Source: Rhexocercosporidium sp. MPI-PUGE-AT-0058
Lineage: Eukaryota > Ascomycota > Leotiomycetes > Helotiales
NCBI GenBank assembly: GCA_020746875.1
Contig: JAGTJL010000004.1
Location: 1,860,001 to 1,924,000, forward strand
DNA: 64,000 nucleotides
Direction of reading: 5' to 3'
A model generated the notes under the pieces. That model saw only the letters and a program-made list of their open reading frames with translations, was not told the DNA's origin and made no database searches. Shown here piece by piece: positions 11,937 through 22,498 of the stretch. Position 1 is the first letter of the stretch. Every line of letters starts with the position of its first letter. Position numbers and translations under genes: made by a program.

Positions 11937-12813
11937 TTTGTGGTTGGGATGGGGAGAGATAGGATGGGCTGGAGTAGCAGGATCTGGCCGATTGATATGC
12001 TGTGTGTAGGCGGTAATTACGTGCTGCTCTGTCAAATAAAACTAGAAGTTCCAGCAGTGACGATATTCCATTCTCCAGATTTGACGAAGTATACAAAAGT
12101 TTGGAAAATTGGGGGCAGGTCAGCTTTCAGCCACAACGCTTGGGGCTAAGCTCTTTTTGGGCATTGGTACCTTGGGTATCTATTTACAGATTCAATTCGA
12201 TCGAGAGAAGCCGAAAAAAGGAATAGCTTCGGTGAATACTTCGAAGTAGATGGTATACTGCTAGGCGAACCCGATAAAACTACAGCTTTGCAGACACATG
12301 CCACCCGGACTTTTCTTCATGCACATCGATTCCAATGGGGAGAGGAACTTGATGAAATGGAGGCACATTTCACGCAAACAAAATCCTAAGCTTGTTCTGA
12401 TAGAACGTGGGTGATTCTAAATGGTCTGCTTTGGTATTTTCTCTGCCCATATTTGATTGAGTTCGGGACAGCTTGATAGTCACGTGTTAATCAAGTGATC
12501 CCTCGAACTCGTCTCGACCTTTGTCATAACCATTTAAAACCTGAAAGTTCTTTGGCAGGGGTATAAAGAGGAAGTACTTGCGGAGAAAAGGTATAATATC
12601 CATCACTGGGTCGAGAGACGCACCCCGTGACGAGAAAAAACATAGGTACTATACTTGAGGTTCGGCAGGCTCTAAATTCATGAAAGATGGATGACGCAGG
12701 ATTACCATGATAGACATTGTTTACCCTACGCCTTCCGGCTTGCAAAGTGAAGAGTTTGCCAAATCGACTCCATAATTAAAAGTCACCCACCCATTAACCA
12801 GCCACTACCCACT
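11937..12813. other. Intergenic, no gene seen
   Basis: About 880 bp upstream of the HET gene. A 73-codon minus-strand ORF near 12524-12745 lacks any recognisable feature. A CACGTG core lies near 12482. Confidence 0.45.
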
Positions 12814-14429
12814 CTACGAATCCAAAATATCGACCGTCAACTCCGGCAGCTTCGTATACTGACAGAAGTACTCCATATATACCGGCCACATGGACTCCTC
12901 GATCGCCGACAAGTCCACCTTGCCATTCCTGCCAATACCAGATCTGATCTGTAGCGTACGTTTGGGACGCAGGCCACCCTCCTGGGAGTCAAGATACGCA
13001 AATACGGCTTCGCAGATGGCGGCGTAGGTGGTGTCGGTGAGAAAGAGCATCGCTTCTAGGGTACAGGTCCTTTTGATGTCGTTGGAATGTCGGATTGTAA
13101 AGACGACAGTTTGGCCGCTTCGTGGCACGGTGGGGGTGAGAATGCCTGTGACCAGCGGAGGTGCGAGTTGGTTTGCCTCTAAGCCCATTTCAGGCTCTTC
13201 TTGCACATTCTGGGCTCCCGCTCCGTCACTAGGAACTGTCGATCTCATTTCCTCCTTCTTTTCCTTCTTGGGAACCATGCCCCAGGCCAACCACGGATCT
13301 TGTTCAACCACAACCTCGGGCTCGGGATCATAAGCTGCAGATAAGACTGGCCTAGGTTCAGGAGTTGATTCGAGAACTTCGACTTCTTCAGCGGGCATTG
13401 GCACAGACTCCTCTATAGCAACCTCATCATAGACTGGCTCAGGTTCAGGAGTTGATTCGAGAACTTCGACTTCTTCAACAGCCTTCTTCCCTTTCTTCTT
13501 TCCATTCTTCCCTTTCTTAGCTGGAAAAAATCCCCACCAGTCATCTTCCGCGGGCATTGGCTGAGACTCCTCTATGACATTCCCCCTCCTCCCCTTCTTT
13601 CCTTTCTTAGCTGGAAAAGATCCCCACCCGTCATCTTCCGCGGGCATTGGCTGAGACTCCTCCACGGCATCCACCTCATAGACTGGCTCTCCACGGACAG
13701 GCTCCTCGCAGATATGCTCCTTGGAATGCACTTCATCAACGGGAGAATCTAACGTAGCAGGAGCTTCCTTATCGGTGTTCAGGTCAGGCAAATCAGATAC
13801 AGGGGTATTGATAGAGATAAAGTCTGATTTGGACTTGTAGGAGAGTCGGGACCTTCACGTTGTCCACGGCCATACGTCAAGATCTGCGTTATTTCACCAT
13901 CAAACGGAACCTTATTTCCGTTCGATGCGAGAAGCTTTGCGAGTTCCTTTTCAGATTCCAGAAGTAAGTCTTTGAGTGCATATTGGGTTTCGGTATTTAG
14001 CGGGCCATGCAAGAACTTGGTCCATGTTGCCTTGGAGGAATGGGGGGTGGCAGCGATTGCTTGGTGCCCAGAAACTTTTTCGGTTTCGACATAAATAGTA
14101 AAGATTTCGACTTTGTCGCCGTAGAGAATTTTCAGATTTGCTACTGGAATTAGAGACGGGGACTAGTCGGGTCGCAATGGCTGTAGAAACCTACAGAGCA
14201 ATTGATCACGGATTTCAGTCGAAAACATCTTCTTGTGGGATCCTAGCCCGCCGTAGCCTTGATTGTTCTTCTTGCTCAACGTGGAGGTATATTCCTTTTC
14301 GATAATCCCGAAACAATATTGGAAGAAGATGACTGAGTTTGAGAGCCGATCAAAGAGGATATGCGAAGGTCTCGAGCCACTGCGGGGAACTTTCCATCGG
14401 TGAGCCTTACCTCTAGGGCTTGCAGAAAG
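12814..14429 (-). CDS. Unrecognised fungal protein with internal acidic/Lys-rich repeats; 5' end unresolved
   Basis: Protein-like sequence runs through at least three exons. The open 5' exon ends at 14195, then a 51-nt intron (GTAGGT...TTCCAG), then an exon from 14143. The best join to the last exon is 13898 to 13823 (GTGAAA donor, AATCAG acceptor), the candidate I found that keeps phase. Segments include SNSVIFFQYCFGIIEKEYTS, LKILYGDKVEIFTIYVETEK and a C-terminal domain (TLEAMLFLTDTTYAAICEAV... to the end). The middle holds two copies of EESQPMPAEDD-x-WG-x-FPAKKGK and two of EVEVLESTPEP. No ATG opens the 5' exon; the first in-frame ATG is at 14228, so an upstream exon is missing or lost. I do not recognise the family. 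Confidence 0.5.
13346..13662 (-). repeat. Interspersed coding repeats inside the 12.8-14.4 kb gene
   Basis: Two repeat types, each present twice. One encodes EVEVLESTPEP (around 13346-13390 and 13433-13478, nearly identical over ~45 bp). The other encodes EESQPMPAEDD followed by a Trp-Gly and Lys-rich stretch (around 13541-13572 and 13634-13662). The high DNA identity points to recent duplication. Confidence 0.7.
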
Positions 14430-15385
14430 TCAAGACGTTATTTGGTCAAGGATTCAGGCAGATATCGGTGCCTTAATTGAGAAATGAGGCGGGTATTGCA
14501 GTTTCGCAGAGTCACGCATACCCAACGAAATTCCGTGGCGCTATCTAGCGCCACGGACGTCGCCGAAAGTCCAACAAGATAGTGGTGTGATTTGCTCGCG
14601 GCAAAGCACAGAATGACGAGGCGCATAGTGAGGAAGTGCTTCGTACAACGCTGTACACCTCACGGTTTTATTTTATGTTACGGAGACCAAAATACAGCTT
14701 ACCGTGATTTATAAATAGTAAGTTGACCAGGACCTCTTGTTCGCTTATTTAAGGAGGTAGTGATGCGATGTCATGTGTCAAATCGCGCTGGTCGGATTGA
14801 GGCTGACAAAGACTTTTTATCTTTGTGAGGTGATTTGAGCACCAGATCTAATTGATTTATAAATTAATAAGGCGAAAATGTCCTTAATGCCAATGTTATA
14901 GGTTGATAGGTTTGATTACACCACGAAAAGAGGCACTCCACAAATCAGGAACGTAGCGACGACGCGATTATAATTTTCGAAGTTACTAGTTTATGAGCGT
15001 TCAAGAAGCGCACATAACACCATTATTCCGGGAAAGTATGCAAGATTTTCAGGCTTTCATGAAATTAAAGCCAGCCGAATCTGCAGTAACGTCCATTCTG
15101 CGTGCCGGAAAGACCTCTCAGTCTGAAAATCTTCAATCTCGGTCACATTAAAAAATAGGTTATAATCAGCGTATCGGTATTCTTCGCATATTTTTCTACT
15201 AGGCTTCCAGTCGCAATTAAACAATATACGATGTGTCGGCCATGCTGTCGTCTGCTCTATCAAGAGCGTTCAAAGCTGCCTCAGCTTGACCCCTTGATCT
15301 ATTGTGATTGATTCCCTTTCCCCACACCTCGGGGGGCCACGGTCTGAAGCTCGTAGTCTGGAGTAAGTTACTGTAAAGTACAAGC
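14430..15385. other. Intergenic with a possible exon remnant
   Basis: At 14626-14438 (minus) an ORF reads protein-like toward its end (RHRYLPESLTK). It is followed in the same frame by a TAA and then RLDFLQALE and a GTAAGG donor. This could be a lost 5' exon of the gene at 12814-14429 carrying a stop. The rest of the interval shows nothing I can support. Confidence 0.35.
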
Positions 15386-16522
15386 TTGCAGGTACGGAGC
15401 GTGCCGTCTTACACAGCCCCATGCTCGATGGGCAAGGGTTGTTTTTGGTATGATGTAGCCCCAACAATTCTTCTCTTTCTCATGAGGATATGGGAGTGCT
15501 ACGGAAAGAATGGGATCTCATCTGTGATGGCCACCATTTCTGAAAGAAGATGCCGTCTTCATCACCACGATTTCGTTCTCCGAAGCCTCGTCTACGACCG
15601 CAACGATATCAAGCCTATTTCCCCAGAAGACTACGCACTATGCACCTCACCATGCCTGTCAAGCATCGTCGTTCGATTCAATCCTTTTGGAGACAGCGGC
15701 GCCATAGATTATACGCAAGAAGCCGTGATAGATGCGATATCCGGACTGGCACCAAACCTCGCTCACCTATGCGCAATATCAACGCAGTCTTCTGGTCAAA
15801 TAGATAAGTACCAAACCTGGGAACTTGGGAGACCAGCCTGGAAAGGCTTCTTGCCAGGTACAGTACAGAAGAACCAGCAACAGACTCCAGAGTCTAGTTT
15901 TTGCGACATTTGAGCTTAAAAGCATTGAAATTTGGGCCCGGTGTATGGATTTCAGTAGGCCTTGTTGCCTCTATATGGGCTGGGAAGGTCATGGCTCCGA
16001 CGAGGAATTCTAGGACGAGGACAAAGACGGTCCACATCCACTCTCATATCAATTTACCGAGGGCGGCACGTCCAAGATGCCTTTTGTACATCTGAAGGAA
16101 GCATTCAGCAACGGTGCCGTCGACGAAACTCTAGTACGAAGGATCTTTGACTTAATATCTGCCGAGGGGAGAAGTGCTCTGAGGTATCTTCACCTCGAAA
16201 CATTAAGAAAATCAGGATGGGATAGCCTGGTTGCTTTCGAGGGGCATTTAAGGGCGACTTTACGATTCTTCAATCGCTCGTTCGTGTGCACAAGACCTCA
16301 GGATGCCACTGCGGGGCTGATGGTGAAGTCGTGGTGAAGGAGCTTGGTATGGAAGACGTGAAGGCGGCGGAGGAGCATTGGATGTTCATGATGAGTGATG
16401 AGGAGAAATGGTATGGAGAGGAAGTCTTTGTTGAGGTTTTCGTGAGACTTAGGCATAAGGGAAAGGGGGAGGAGTGTTTTAAGTGGAGGAGCCTTTCTTT
16501 GGATCTTGAGGAGGGTGCTTAG
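15386..16522 (+). pseudogene. Decayed unrecognised fungal gene, several frame breaks
   Basis: Protein-like text passes through three frames on the plus strand. Frame one (15386-15913) has SSIVVRFNPFGDSGAIDYTQ and a segment ending GRPAWKGFLPG. The text then moves to the frame read at about 15880-16334, which includes ARCMDFSRPCCLYMGWEG and is interrupted by TAG at 16011-16013. It reopens as DEDKDGPHPLSYQFTEGGTS and KMPFVHLKEAFSNGAVDETL. The ending (VKELGMEDVKAAEEHWMFMM to LDLEEGA, stop at 16522) is in yet another frame. Introns can explain at most one switch. Its composition recalls the C-terminal part of fungal F-box or other uncharacterised proteins, but I cannot name a family. Confidence 0.5.
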
Positions 16523-16774
16523 ATGATGGTTGGGAGGGTCTTGAACGGAGCGTTGTCTGGGGAATGTTCGGGCATCGGGGGAGAAATATCAGTCTGGGGA
16601 TGCGGGGGATATTCCTCTCATCTATTATCATCATTTCCAGGACGATATTCAAAAGTCCACATACGGACTTCGTATTGAAGAAAGCAGGGAACAGTTGCGG
16701 ATGAATTATGGGCACTTTTAATTAATTGTTATTCTAAATTTCATATCTCTATCTCCTAACTCCTAGCTCAACCT

Positions 16775-18086
16775 TTAACTAAAGTAAGTCTCCAACACAG
16801 TATCAGCTTTCTCGAGAAGTTTCGTCCGGTCAGCAACAATTGTGGCTTTTCGCTCATCAACCAACCCTTCAAGACCCTCCCTTGACAGGTTGTCCGAAAC
16901 GACATGCAAAAATCCAAACCCAACTCCCAACTCCAGAGATACCATTGCCATATGTCCAATCTCAGGATCAACCCAATCTACCTTGCTCTTCCACTCCCTG
17001 GTCCATTCCTTCGTCTCACTCAAAGATGTCGCTCCGGTGAAGTGAACACCGTGAACCACGCCACTAGCACCCTTCACTGCTTTCTCAAGCACACTGTCCC
17101 ACTCTACCACACTACCATCTGGAAACATACTACAAGATCCTGTAGCGAGAATAGAATTAGGAATATGTCTCTCGTCCAAAGTCCCTAGCTTTCCGATATA
17201 AACGGCTTCTTGAACTTGATTATGCACTCTCAATGCTCGAATCAATTGGCCTCCGATATCTCCCCAGTAGCAAGCAGTGCATCCGACAAATGCAACAAGT
17301 CGTCCATCGGGAAGGATGCGTTTTTTCCATGCAAAGAGCTCGCCTGTGTCACCTCCACGATCCGTACCCGTCTCCCATGCGTCTGGGCCCATACACCGGG
17401 GTAGTTTATCTACATACCCCAAGATTCCAATGTCGATTTTTCCAAGGTAGGGTAGGTTGGATTTGGCAAATATGGAGGCACAAGCATCGACTGCTGGCTG
17501 AAGGTAACGAACTAAGGGGACGCGAATTCCTCTGTAACTCTCGCCTGCGAAGTATGTTGACAACAAAGCTGCATAGTGCTCAACGTATGCACGACCGGGT
17601 AGAACATTGAGTTTGAGGGTATCTCCATCCGGTGTGTGGATAATTGTTGCAGTGGGACGTTGCCAGTTGAATGGTTTGTTAGCCTTCTCATTCTGGGTGA
17701 TGAGGGCGGGCGCGGACCGGTTGTAAGAGCCTACGACAAGGATTGATATAAAATCTTCCGCTTGTATGACCGTGTGGACTTTTGGTAGCACATAGTGGGG
17801 AAGCACAGATCCCATGGTGTGCGTTGATGGGCTTGCAGTGATGGGAATGTCAAACTGAATTGTCAGTCCAGGTCACAGATAGCTAGTTGAATGTCGTGCG
17901 TCCTGAGTGCTGGGACCCAGAAACCTCCGAAAGTCAATTATAGGGGCTTTTCGGGAACAAACTCACTGTCTCAGATATGATACTTTCATCTTGAAAGCCA
18001 CGAACTTCCAAGTGAATGTGCTTTTCGTGGGCTCGTGATGGAAAGGAATCGGATTGAGCCACGGTGGTGGTAGTTGTGGTCGTCAT
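16775..18086 (-). CDS. Nucleoside-phosphorylase-like protein (PNP/UDP phosphorylase fold)
   Basis: Two exons, 18086-17967 and 17854-16775, give 399 aa. The 112-nt intron has a GTGAGT donor and ATTCAG acceptor, and the join gives SIISETFDIPITAS. The protein shows a phosphorylase-like core: GKLGTLDERHIPNSILATGS in the middle, a Trp-rich stretch (ETKEWTREWKSKVDWVDPEI), then GHMAMVSLELGVGFGFLHVV with SDNL. The last part matches the family pattern of an acidic residue before the ribose-binding Met/Glu region, then G-x-x-x-SD. Relatives split nucleosides with phosphate, but the N-terminal 60 residues are not part of the core and the true substrate is unknown. Such domains also occur as effector domains of fungal NLRs; here it stands alone. 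Confidence 0.7.
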
Positions 18087-19072
18087 CTTGGGGTTTAAAT
18101 CGGTCAAGCTTGTAATCGATGACCTAGAGCACCGAGAAATCTTGTTTCTAAGTTCGAATCTCCCTTGCGAGCTGCCTTTTTGTTTGTAATTACAAGGACG
18201 AAAAGCAGATACTTAAATACCGGGGCAGACACAAGTTTGAGTGTGCTGGGATCTAACAAGTCTACACAGGGGTCAAGTGGCAAGCTCACCTGAGGACCTT
18301 CAACCTGCTGCTCATTTCGGAATCTTTTATACCCTGAGCTACAGTAATTTACCTGACATCAGGGAAATGCTCCTGAAGACCTTGAAGCTGCAAGTCAATC
18401 GGGAACCGCCCACCATTACGAATTTAGCTTTACACACAGTGATGTATGCTGCAGTGATTTTCACAAATGAAATCCATTGGTTCGTATTCAATGCCAACGA
18501 AAAATACACTTGCGAGTGTACATTTTTTCAGACTACAGCAGGCCGTTTCCACGTCAAAATCGTAAGTGTCTCGTCTGGGGAAGGGAAAGATCAACACCAA
18601 GTCTGAATGAAAACACTGTTAGACCGAGGATCTCATAGCAGATACACATTATACCTGCGCGCATGCGGAGGTGAGCAAGGGGATAGATAGTGGAGTCAGT
18701 TCGGATTGGTCTCGAGTGTGACACGTTGACAACCTGAATCGTGTTACAAGCAAGGAACGAGCCGTGCCGTGCGGAATATTACCTTGTCGAGTAAGCTTCG
18801 CCTTGTTGCTGCATATACCAGCAGGGAGAGAGTTTTCGGTTACGCACGTCATGTACGCCCACTCGATTGCGGAGGTCAGCTAGAAGTTCAGGCCCAAATC
18901 CTAGACACTTCTTTGCTTCTCATTCACACAAGAAGTCAGAGTGAAAGGAACGTTAGCAGGGAATATCGGAGGATATCACAAGAGGTCATTTTACTCTAAG
19001 TACGCTCCATTTCAGTGTCAACTGCTAACCAAAGGAAGGCACTTTTGCAAGACTCTATTGCGCTAGCTCACA
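18087..19072. other. Intergenic, no gene seen
   Basis: Divergent region between the phosphorylase-like and Nudix genes. It holds a 121-codon plus-strand ORF (18241-18606) without recognisable features and a tRNA-like segment at 18109-18171 that I rejected. Confidence 0.45.
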
Positions 19073-20060
19073 ATGGCGAAGAGCATTTTGGACATTGTGA
19101 AGGCGCGAGATAAGTATGCTTGGCTATATCCCAACAACTTAGGTCGTTGTTAATTGGTTTGTTAGCTTTCCATACCAGGATATCCACGCCTCGAAAGTTG
19201 AGCCGAACACAGAAGATGTCTGGATATTCCTTCTTCCTGGAGATCCTCGACCACATGGATACATCCCACCATCCATAGTACAAGCCATGCCCTGGACAGC
19301 AGATTTCCAGCTGGACCACAGCAGCACACCCAAGCGAGTTCAACTCATGGCCGAAACTACTGTCGCCGCCAACGAAGCCATATCGAATGTTCTTCAGACA
19401 GCTCGCGAGGAGAAGCTTTTCAACTGTCTCAATGGCTGGCGCAATGAAGAATACCGTATCTTAGGAGCCCGGTCCGACATCAAAGTGGAGCGGGCGGGCG
19501 CAGGATTATTCGGCATCATCACGATAGGTGTTCACATGACGGTATTCACACGTCTAAAGTCAACCGGAGAAATGCGAATTTGGGTTCCTACACGATCCAT
19601 GACCACGACTACCTATCCCGGGATGCTAGATAGTTCTGTTGCTGGAGGGGTTCCCGTAGGCGTTGAGCCATTTGAGTGTCTTGTCAAAGAAGCGGCTGAG
19701 GAGGCAAGTCTGCCAGAAGATCTGACGAGACGATGTGCAAGATCTGTTGGATGCGTTTCCGAGTTTTGTGTGAAGGGTGATGGACAGTTGGAACCGTCTA
19801 TTAAATTTGTATATGATATGGAGATTGAGGAGGGTGTACAGCCACATCCTGGAGATAGCGAAGTCCAGGAGTTTAGTTTGATGACCATTGAGGAGGTAAA
19901 AGCGAGTATCGTAGGTGGTATGTACAAGCCAATGTCTGCGATGGTCATTCTTGATTTCCTCGTAAGGCATGGGATTTTGAATCTGGGCAACGAGAAGGAT
20001 TTTGCGGAGATAGTAGCAAGGACGCACCGCTTACTGCCTTTTCCTACGTCTCCTGCTTAG
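19073..20060 (+). CDS. Nudix hydrolase with N-terminal DUF4743-like domain (thiamine-pyrophosphokinase-related)
   Basis: Two exons, 19073-19113 and 19166-20060, give 311 aa. The first exon is only 41 nt (MAKSILDIVKARD...). The join through a 52-nt intron (GTATGC...TTAG) produces RDNFPYQD, the expected CDNFPY-like motif of this family. The N-terminal half matches the DUF4743 module found before Nudix in fungal Tnr3-type proteins (FLLPGDPRPHGYIPPSIVQA). The Nudix box lies at about residues 200-225: GGVPVGVEPFECLVKEAAEE, in which the usual Arg-Glu pair reads Lys-Glu. Relatives hydrolyse oxidised thiamine diphosphates and other nucleoside-diphosphate-linked compounds. I infer a housekeeping cleaning role. 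Confidence in the fold is high. Confidence 0.88.
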
Positions 20061-20498
20061 ATGATCCTAGTGTTCGTTGATAGTAACAGCTGGTTCTGGT
20101 CTGGTACTCCTCTATTGTAATCTACCTTTTGTTTCTACAGTAGTCGAGGGCCGTTCGTCAGAGTCTCGCTTATGTTCATCCTTTTGCCAATCCAATCAAA
20201 TGAATTCACTCATATCCATGTAACGAAACCCCGGAGCTTACAGATAAGAAGTACGTAGATTGGTAGTCCCCTCTCCTGCTGCATCTTGATCTCTAACTAG
20301 ACGAAAAAAATGGGTCCGCTCGAGCAATCCTACAAAAGTGTAGCTGCAAACCGCTAGTCATGTACTTCCACAATGAGCTTCCTGCTCCGATGCATCATGG
20401 GCTATAAACATGAAGCTCCGTTTCGTCAATTGTATTACTCCTTTCCAGCCTTCGAAACCCCAGCACATTTCGGGCCTTCATTCCCTTACAAATCACGC
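20061..20498. other. Intergenic, no gene seen
   Basis: 3' flanks of two converging genes. An 80-codon plus-strand ORF (20373-20615) overlaps the antisense of the SRPBCC 3' end and is not protein-like. Confidence 0.45.
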
Positions 20499-21125
20499 CT
20501 ACCCTTCCTTCGAGCTCTCAACCCACCTCTTCAAATCTTGATTAAATCTGTCAATCTCCTCTTTTCCCTTCTTAACCCCCCCCCCCCCCCCCCCCTCCCT
20601 GACTTGCCATTTTAATTGCCACCCATCCAGTTCCCGCCATCCAGCCAAGCAAGCCAGAAAAGCTCTCTCCATGAACAAATGTCGTATTGCCCTTCGTCGC
20701 CTGACTCTCTTCGAAGCGGAAGAAATGCTCGCCACTGAAGATACCGGGAACTGAGACTAGCCAGCTGAACTGCCGAGGCGAGTTCTCCTGGACGTGTGAG
20801 CAAAAGAACGACAGATAGCAGGGAAAAGTGAACTGGAGAAAGTGGGGTAAGTTCGAGGCTTACAGTGACCACAGGATGAAATTTTCCTCCTTTTAGAACA
20901 TTCTTCATGATAACTCCCTTCTCAAGAGCCTGCCCGAGAGTTTTAGGACCCAGAGATATAAAAGCGCCATTACTGTGGTATTTAGGCATACTTTCGAAGT
21001 CGAGAAACTAAGATGATCCGTTCAACTCACAATTCTAGCGTACAGGGAGGCTTCCTTACTTTGGTTCTCACTTTGGCTGGTGCAGCAGCGATTTCAATTC
21101 TTGATGAGACCGTATTTTCGAACAT
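20499..21125 (-). CDS. SRPBCC / polyketide-cyclase-like protein, frame broken at a G20 run
   Basis: Three exons, 21125-21060, 21007-20864 and 20787 onward. Joins are fixed by family text: VRTK|FLDFESMPKYHSNGAF and FHPVVT|ENSPRQFSWLVSVP, followed by GIFSGEHFFRFEES and FVHGESFSGLLG, all typical of START-like SRPBCC proteins of about 160 aa. As assembled, exon 3 runs through a glycine stretch coded by 20 G and stops at 20572 (141 aa). One G fewer (19) would instead read VKKGKEEIDRFNQDLKRWVE and stop at 20499, which is the expected C-terminal helix. So the gene is either disrupted, length-polymorphic, or carries a homopolymer sequencing error. The ligand is unknown; the fold binds hydrophobic molecules. 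Confidence 0.75.
20576..20595. repeat. Mononucleotide run of 20 C inside a coding exon
   Basis: Twenty C on the + strand (G on the coding strand) in exon 3 of the SRPBCC gene. With 20 the frame stops 2 nt after the run; with 19 or 22 it would continue into a family-like C-terminus. Confidence 0.9.
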
Positions 21126-21822
21126 TTTCCAACTTGCCCTCGCTCGGATCATGGAATTCGTGAAGGTTGGGCTAGCAAATGCTACTTTATGAGGTACATA
21201 CGCGTTGAAGTTTCGAAGTTTCGAACGGCGGGTTTGAGGATTGTCTGACTGAGGGGAGGCTGCCGCGCTTATGTGCTTTATCTATCCATGTCATGATCGG
21301 TGCAATATGAAGTTCAAAGCTTGCAGGAAGGTTCTCAGTCGGGACGGATTCAACTCGGAGACGTTCGCTTAGGGACGCCACCCCCACTTCTGCTGATCTT
21401 CAGTGGGTTGTTTATGAAGCGAGCCCCTATTCCATAGGGCTTAAACAAGCGTTCTTGCAACAGAGGGGGTTCTTGCAAGGACGATATATGTTTTCCATTC
21501 CACTTCGGCATCTCAAAGAGGCCCATCCTTATTTAACGGTCAAAATGGCAAGCTTAGCGAGTCAGTTTGATTCCTGATACTTCTCGTTTCCCTCAGTCCC
21601 GAACCTTGAGATCTTTTCCTTAATATATCCTTTGCATGCTCGTCCCCAAACCACAGAGTCCTCATCTCTACACAAAATCGCATTGACAAGCCCTAGTCTC
21701 ACTCCGGAACACTCTGATCACAACCTCTATATTGCTAGTCTGCTCAGCCGCTACACCCTTCTACAACACAGCATCTTACTACGGCTTCTCTACGCCCGTG
21801 TAAATTCTCCGGAGAGGGGCTC

Positions 21823-21916
21823 CGTACAGTCGCTTGCAAAATCGGCTTCCCCTCCCCATTCTCTCGGAGATTCTGAGCCCCAACTTACAAAAGTGGCTGA
21901 CATGTAATCATGTGAC
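21823..21916 (-). repeat. Dispersed ~90-bp repeat, copy A (inverted)
   Basis: Read on the minus strand it begins GTCACATGATTACATGTCAG, passes through GGGGCTCAGAATCT and GGAGGGGAAGCCGATTTTG, and ends CAAGCGACTGTA. By eye it is roughly 80% identical to copy B at 24319-24410, which lies in the opposite orientation. Confidence 0.75.
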
Positions 21917-22073
21917 TAGAAAATGCTAAGAACATTACCATGCCTTATTGAATAAACTTGAACCTTCTACTGGTATAACACTGTAGAAGATTACAGTTTA
22001 TTATATAACAAGATGCATACATAAATACGCTTCTCCCAAGCCCGCCATAATCAGAATTATAAAAATATATTAT

Positions 22074-22107
22074 AGTCGCTTGCAAGATAGGCTTCTCCTA
22101 GCACGCC
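22074..22107 (-). repeat. Dispersed repeat, partial copy D
   Basis: AGTCGCTTGCAAGATAGGCT and the bases after it match the end of copy A in the same orientation, over about 25 bp with few changes. Confidence 0.5.
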
Positions 22108-22498
22108 TGAAGTCGAGGAACTAACTTAAGTACAGTTTTATATGACCATAAATCGCTGGGCATATAGTATATAGCCGTACCGAGGGAATGAACTTTGACA
22201 TTTCAGAAAATCATAAACGTCGCATAGAGATTTCATCGTGAATAATGCTCCATTATCGAAAACAGACGCTCCTGCAACGGTAGCTGAGGTAGAGCTCACA
22301 CCAGCCAAGTTACCGGAGCCAAAAGACTACTGTATTCGCCCTAATATAGCTCTCCTATAAGTAGGTCTACCTAACCTCCTTACAGCTCCCATTGCATATG
22401 CTACTTCACTGATGGTTCTTTCTTCAGTCATTCCATGATTTTATATTTGCCAATTCGACCGTGAGTTGACTTGGCAGACAAACCCATACTGGTGACCT

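Larger units (their letters stand above)
21126..22498. other. AT-rich, repeat-bearing intergenic region
   Basis: About 1.4 kb with no protein-like ORF. From about 21900 to 22250 it is strongly AT-rich. It contains one full and one partial copy of the ~90-bp dispersed repeat. Confidence 0.5.

Noticed and set aside
18109..18171. tRNA-like segment: a 7-bp acceptor-like pairing (CTTGTAA with TTGCGAG) and a TTCGAATC loop.
   Set aside because: Only 63 nt long, the T-stem does not pair, and no proper D-arm or anticodon arm with a 7-base loop forms.
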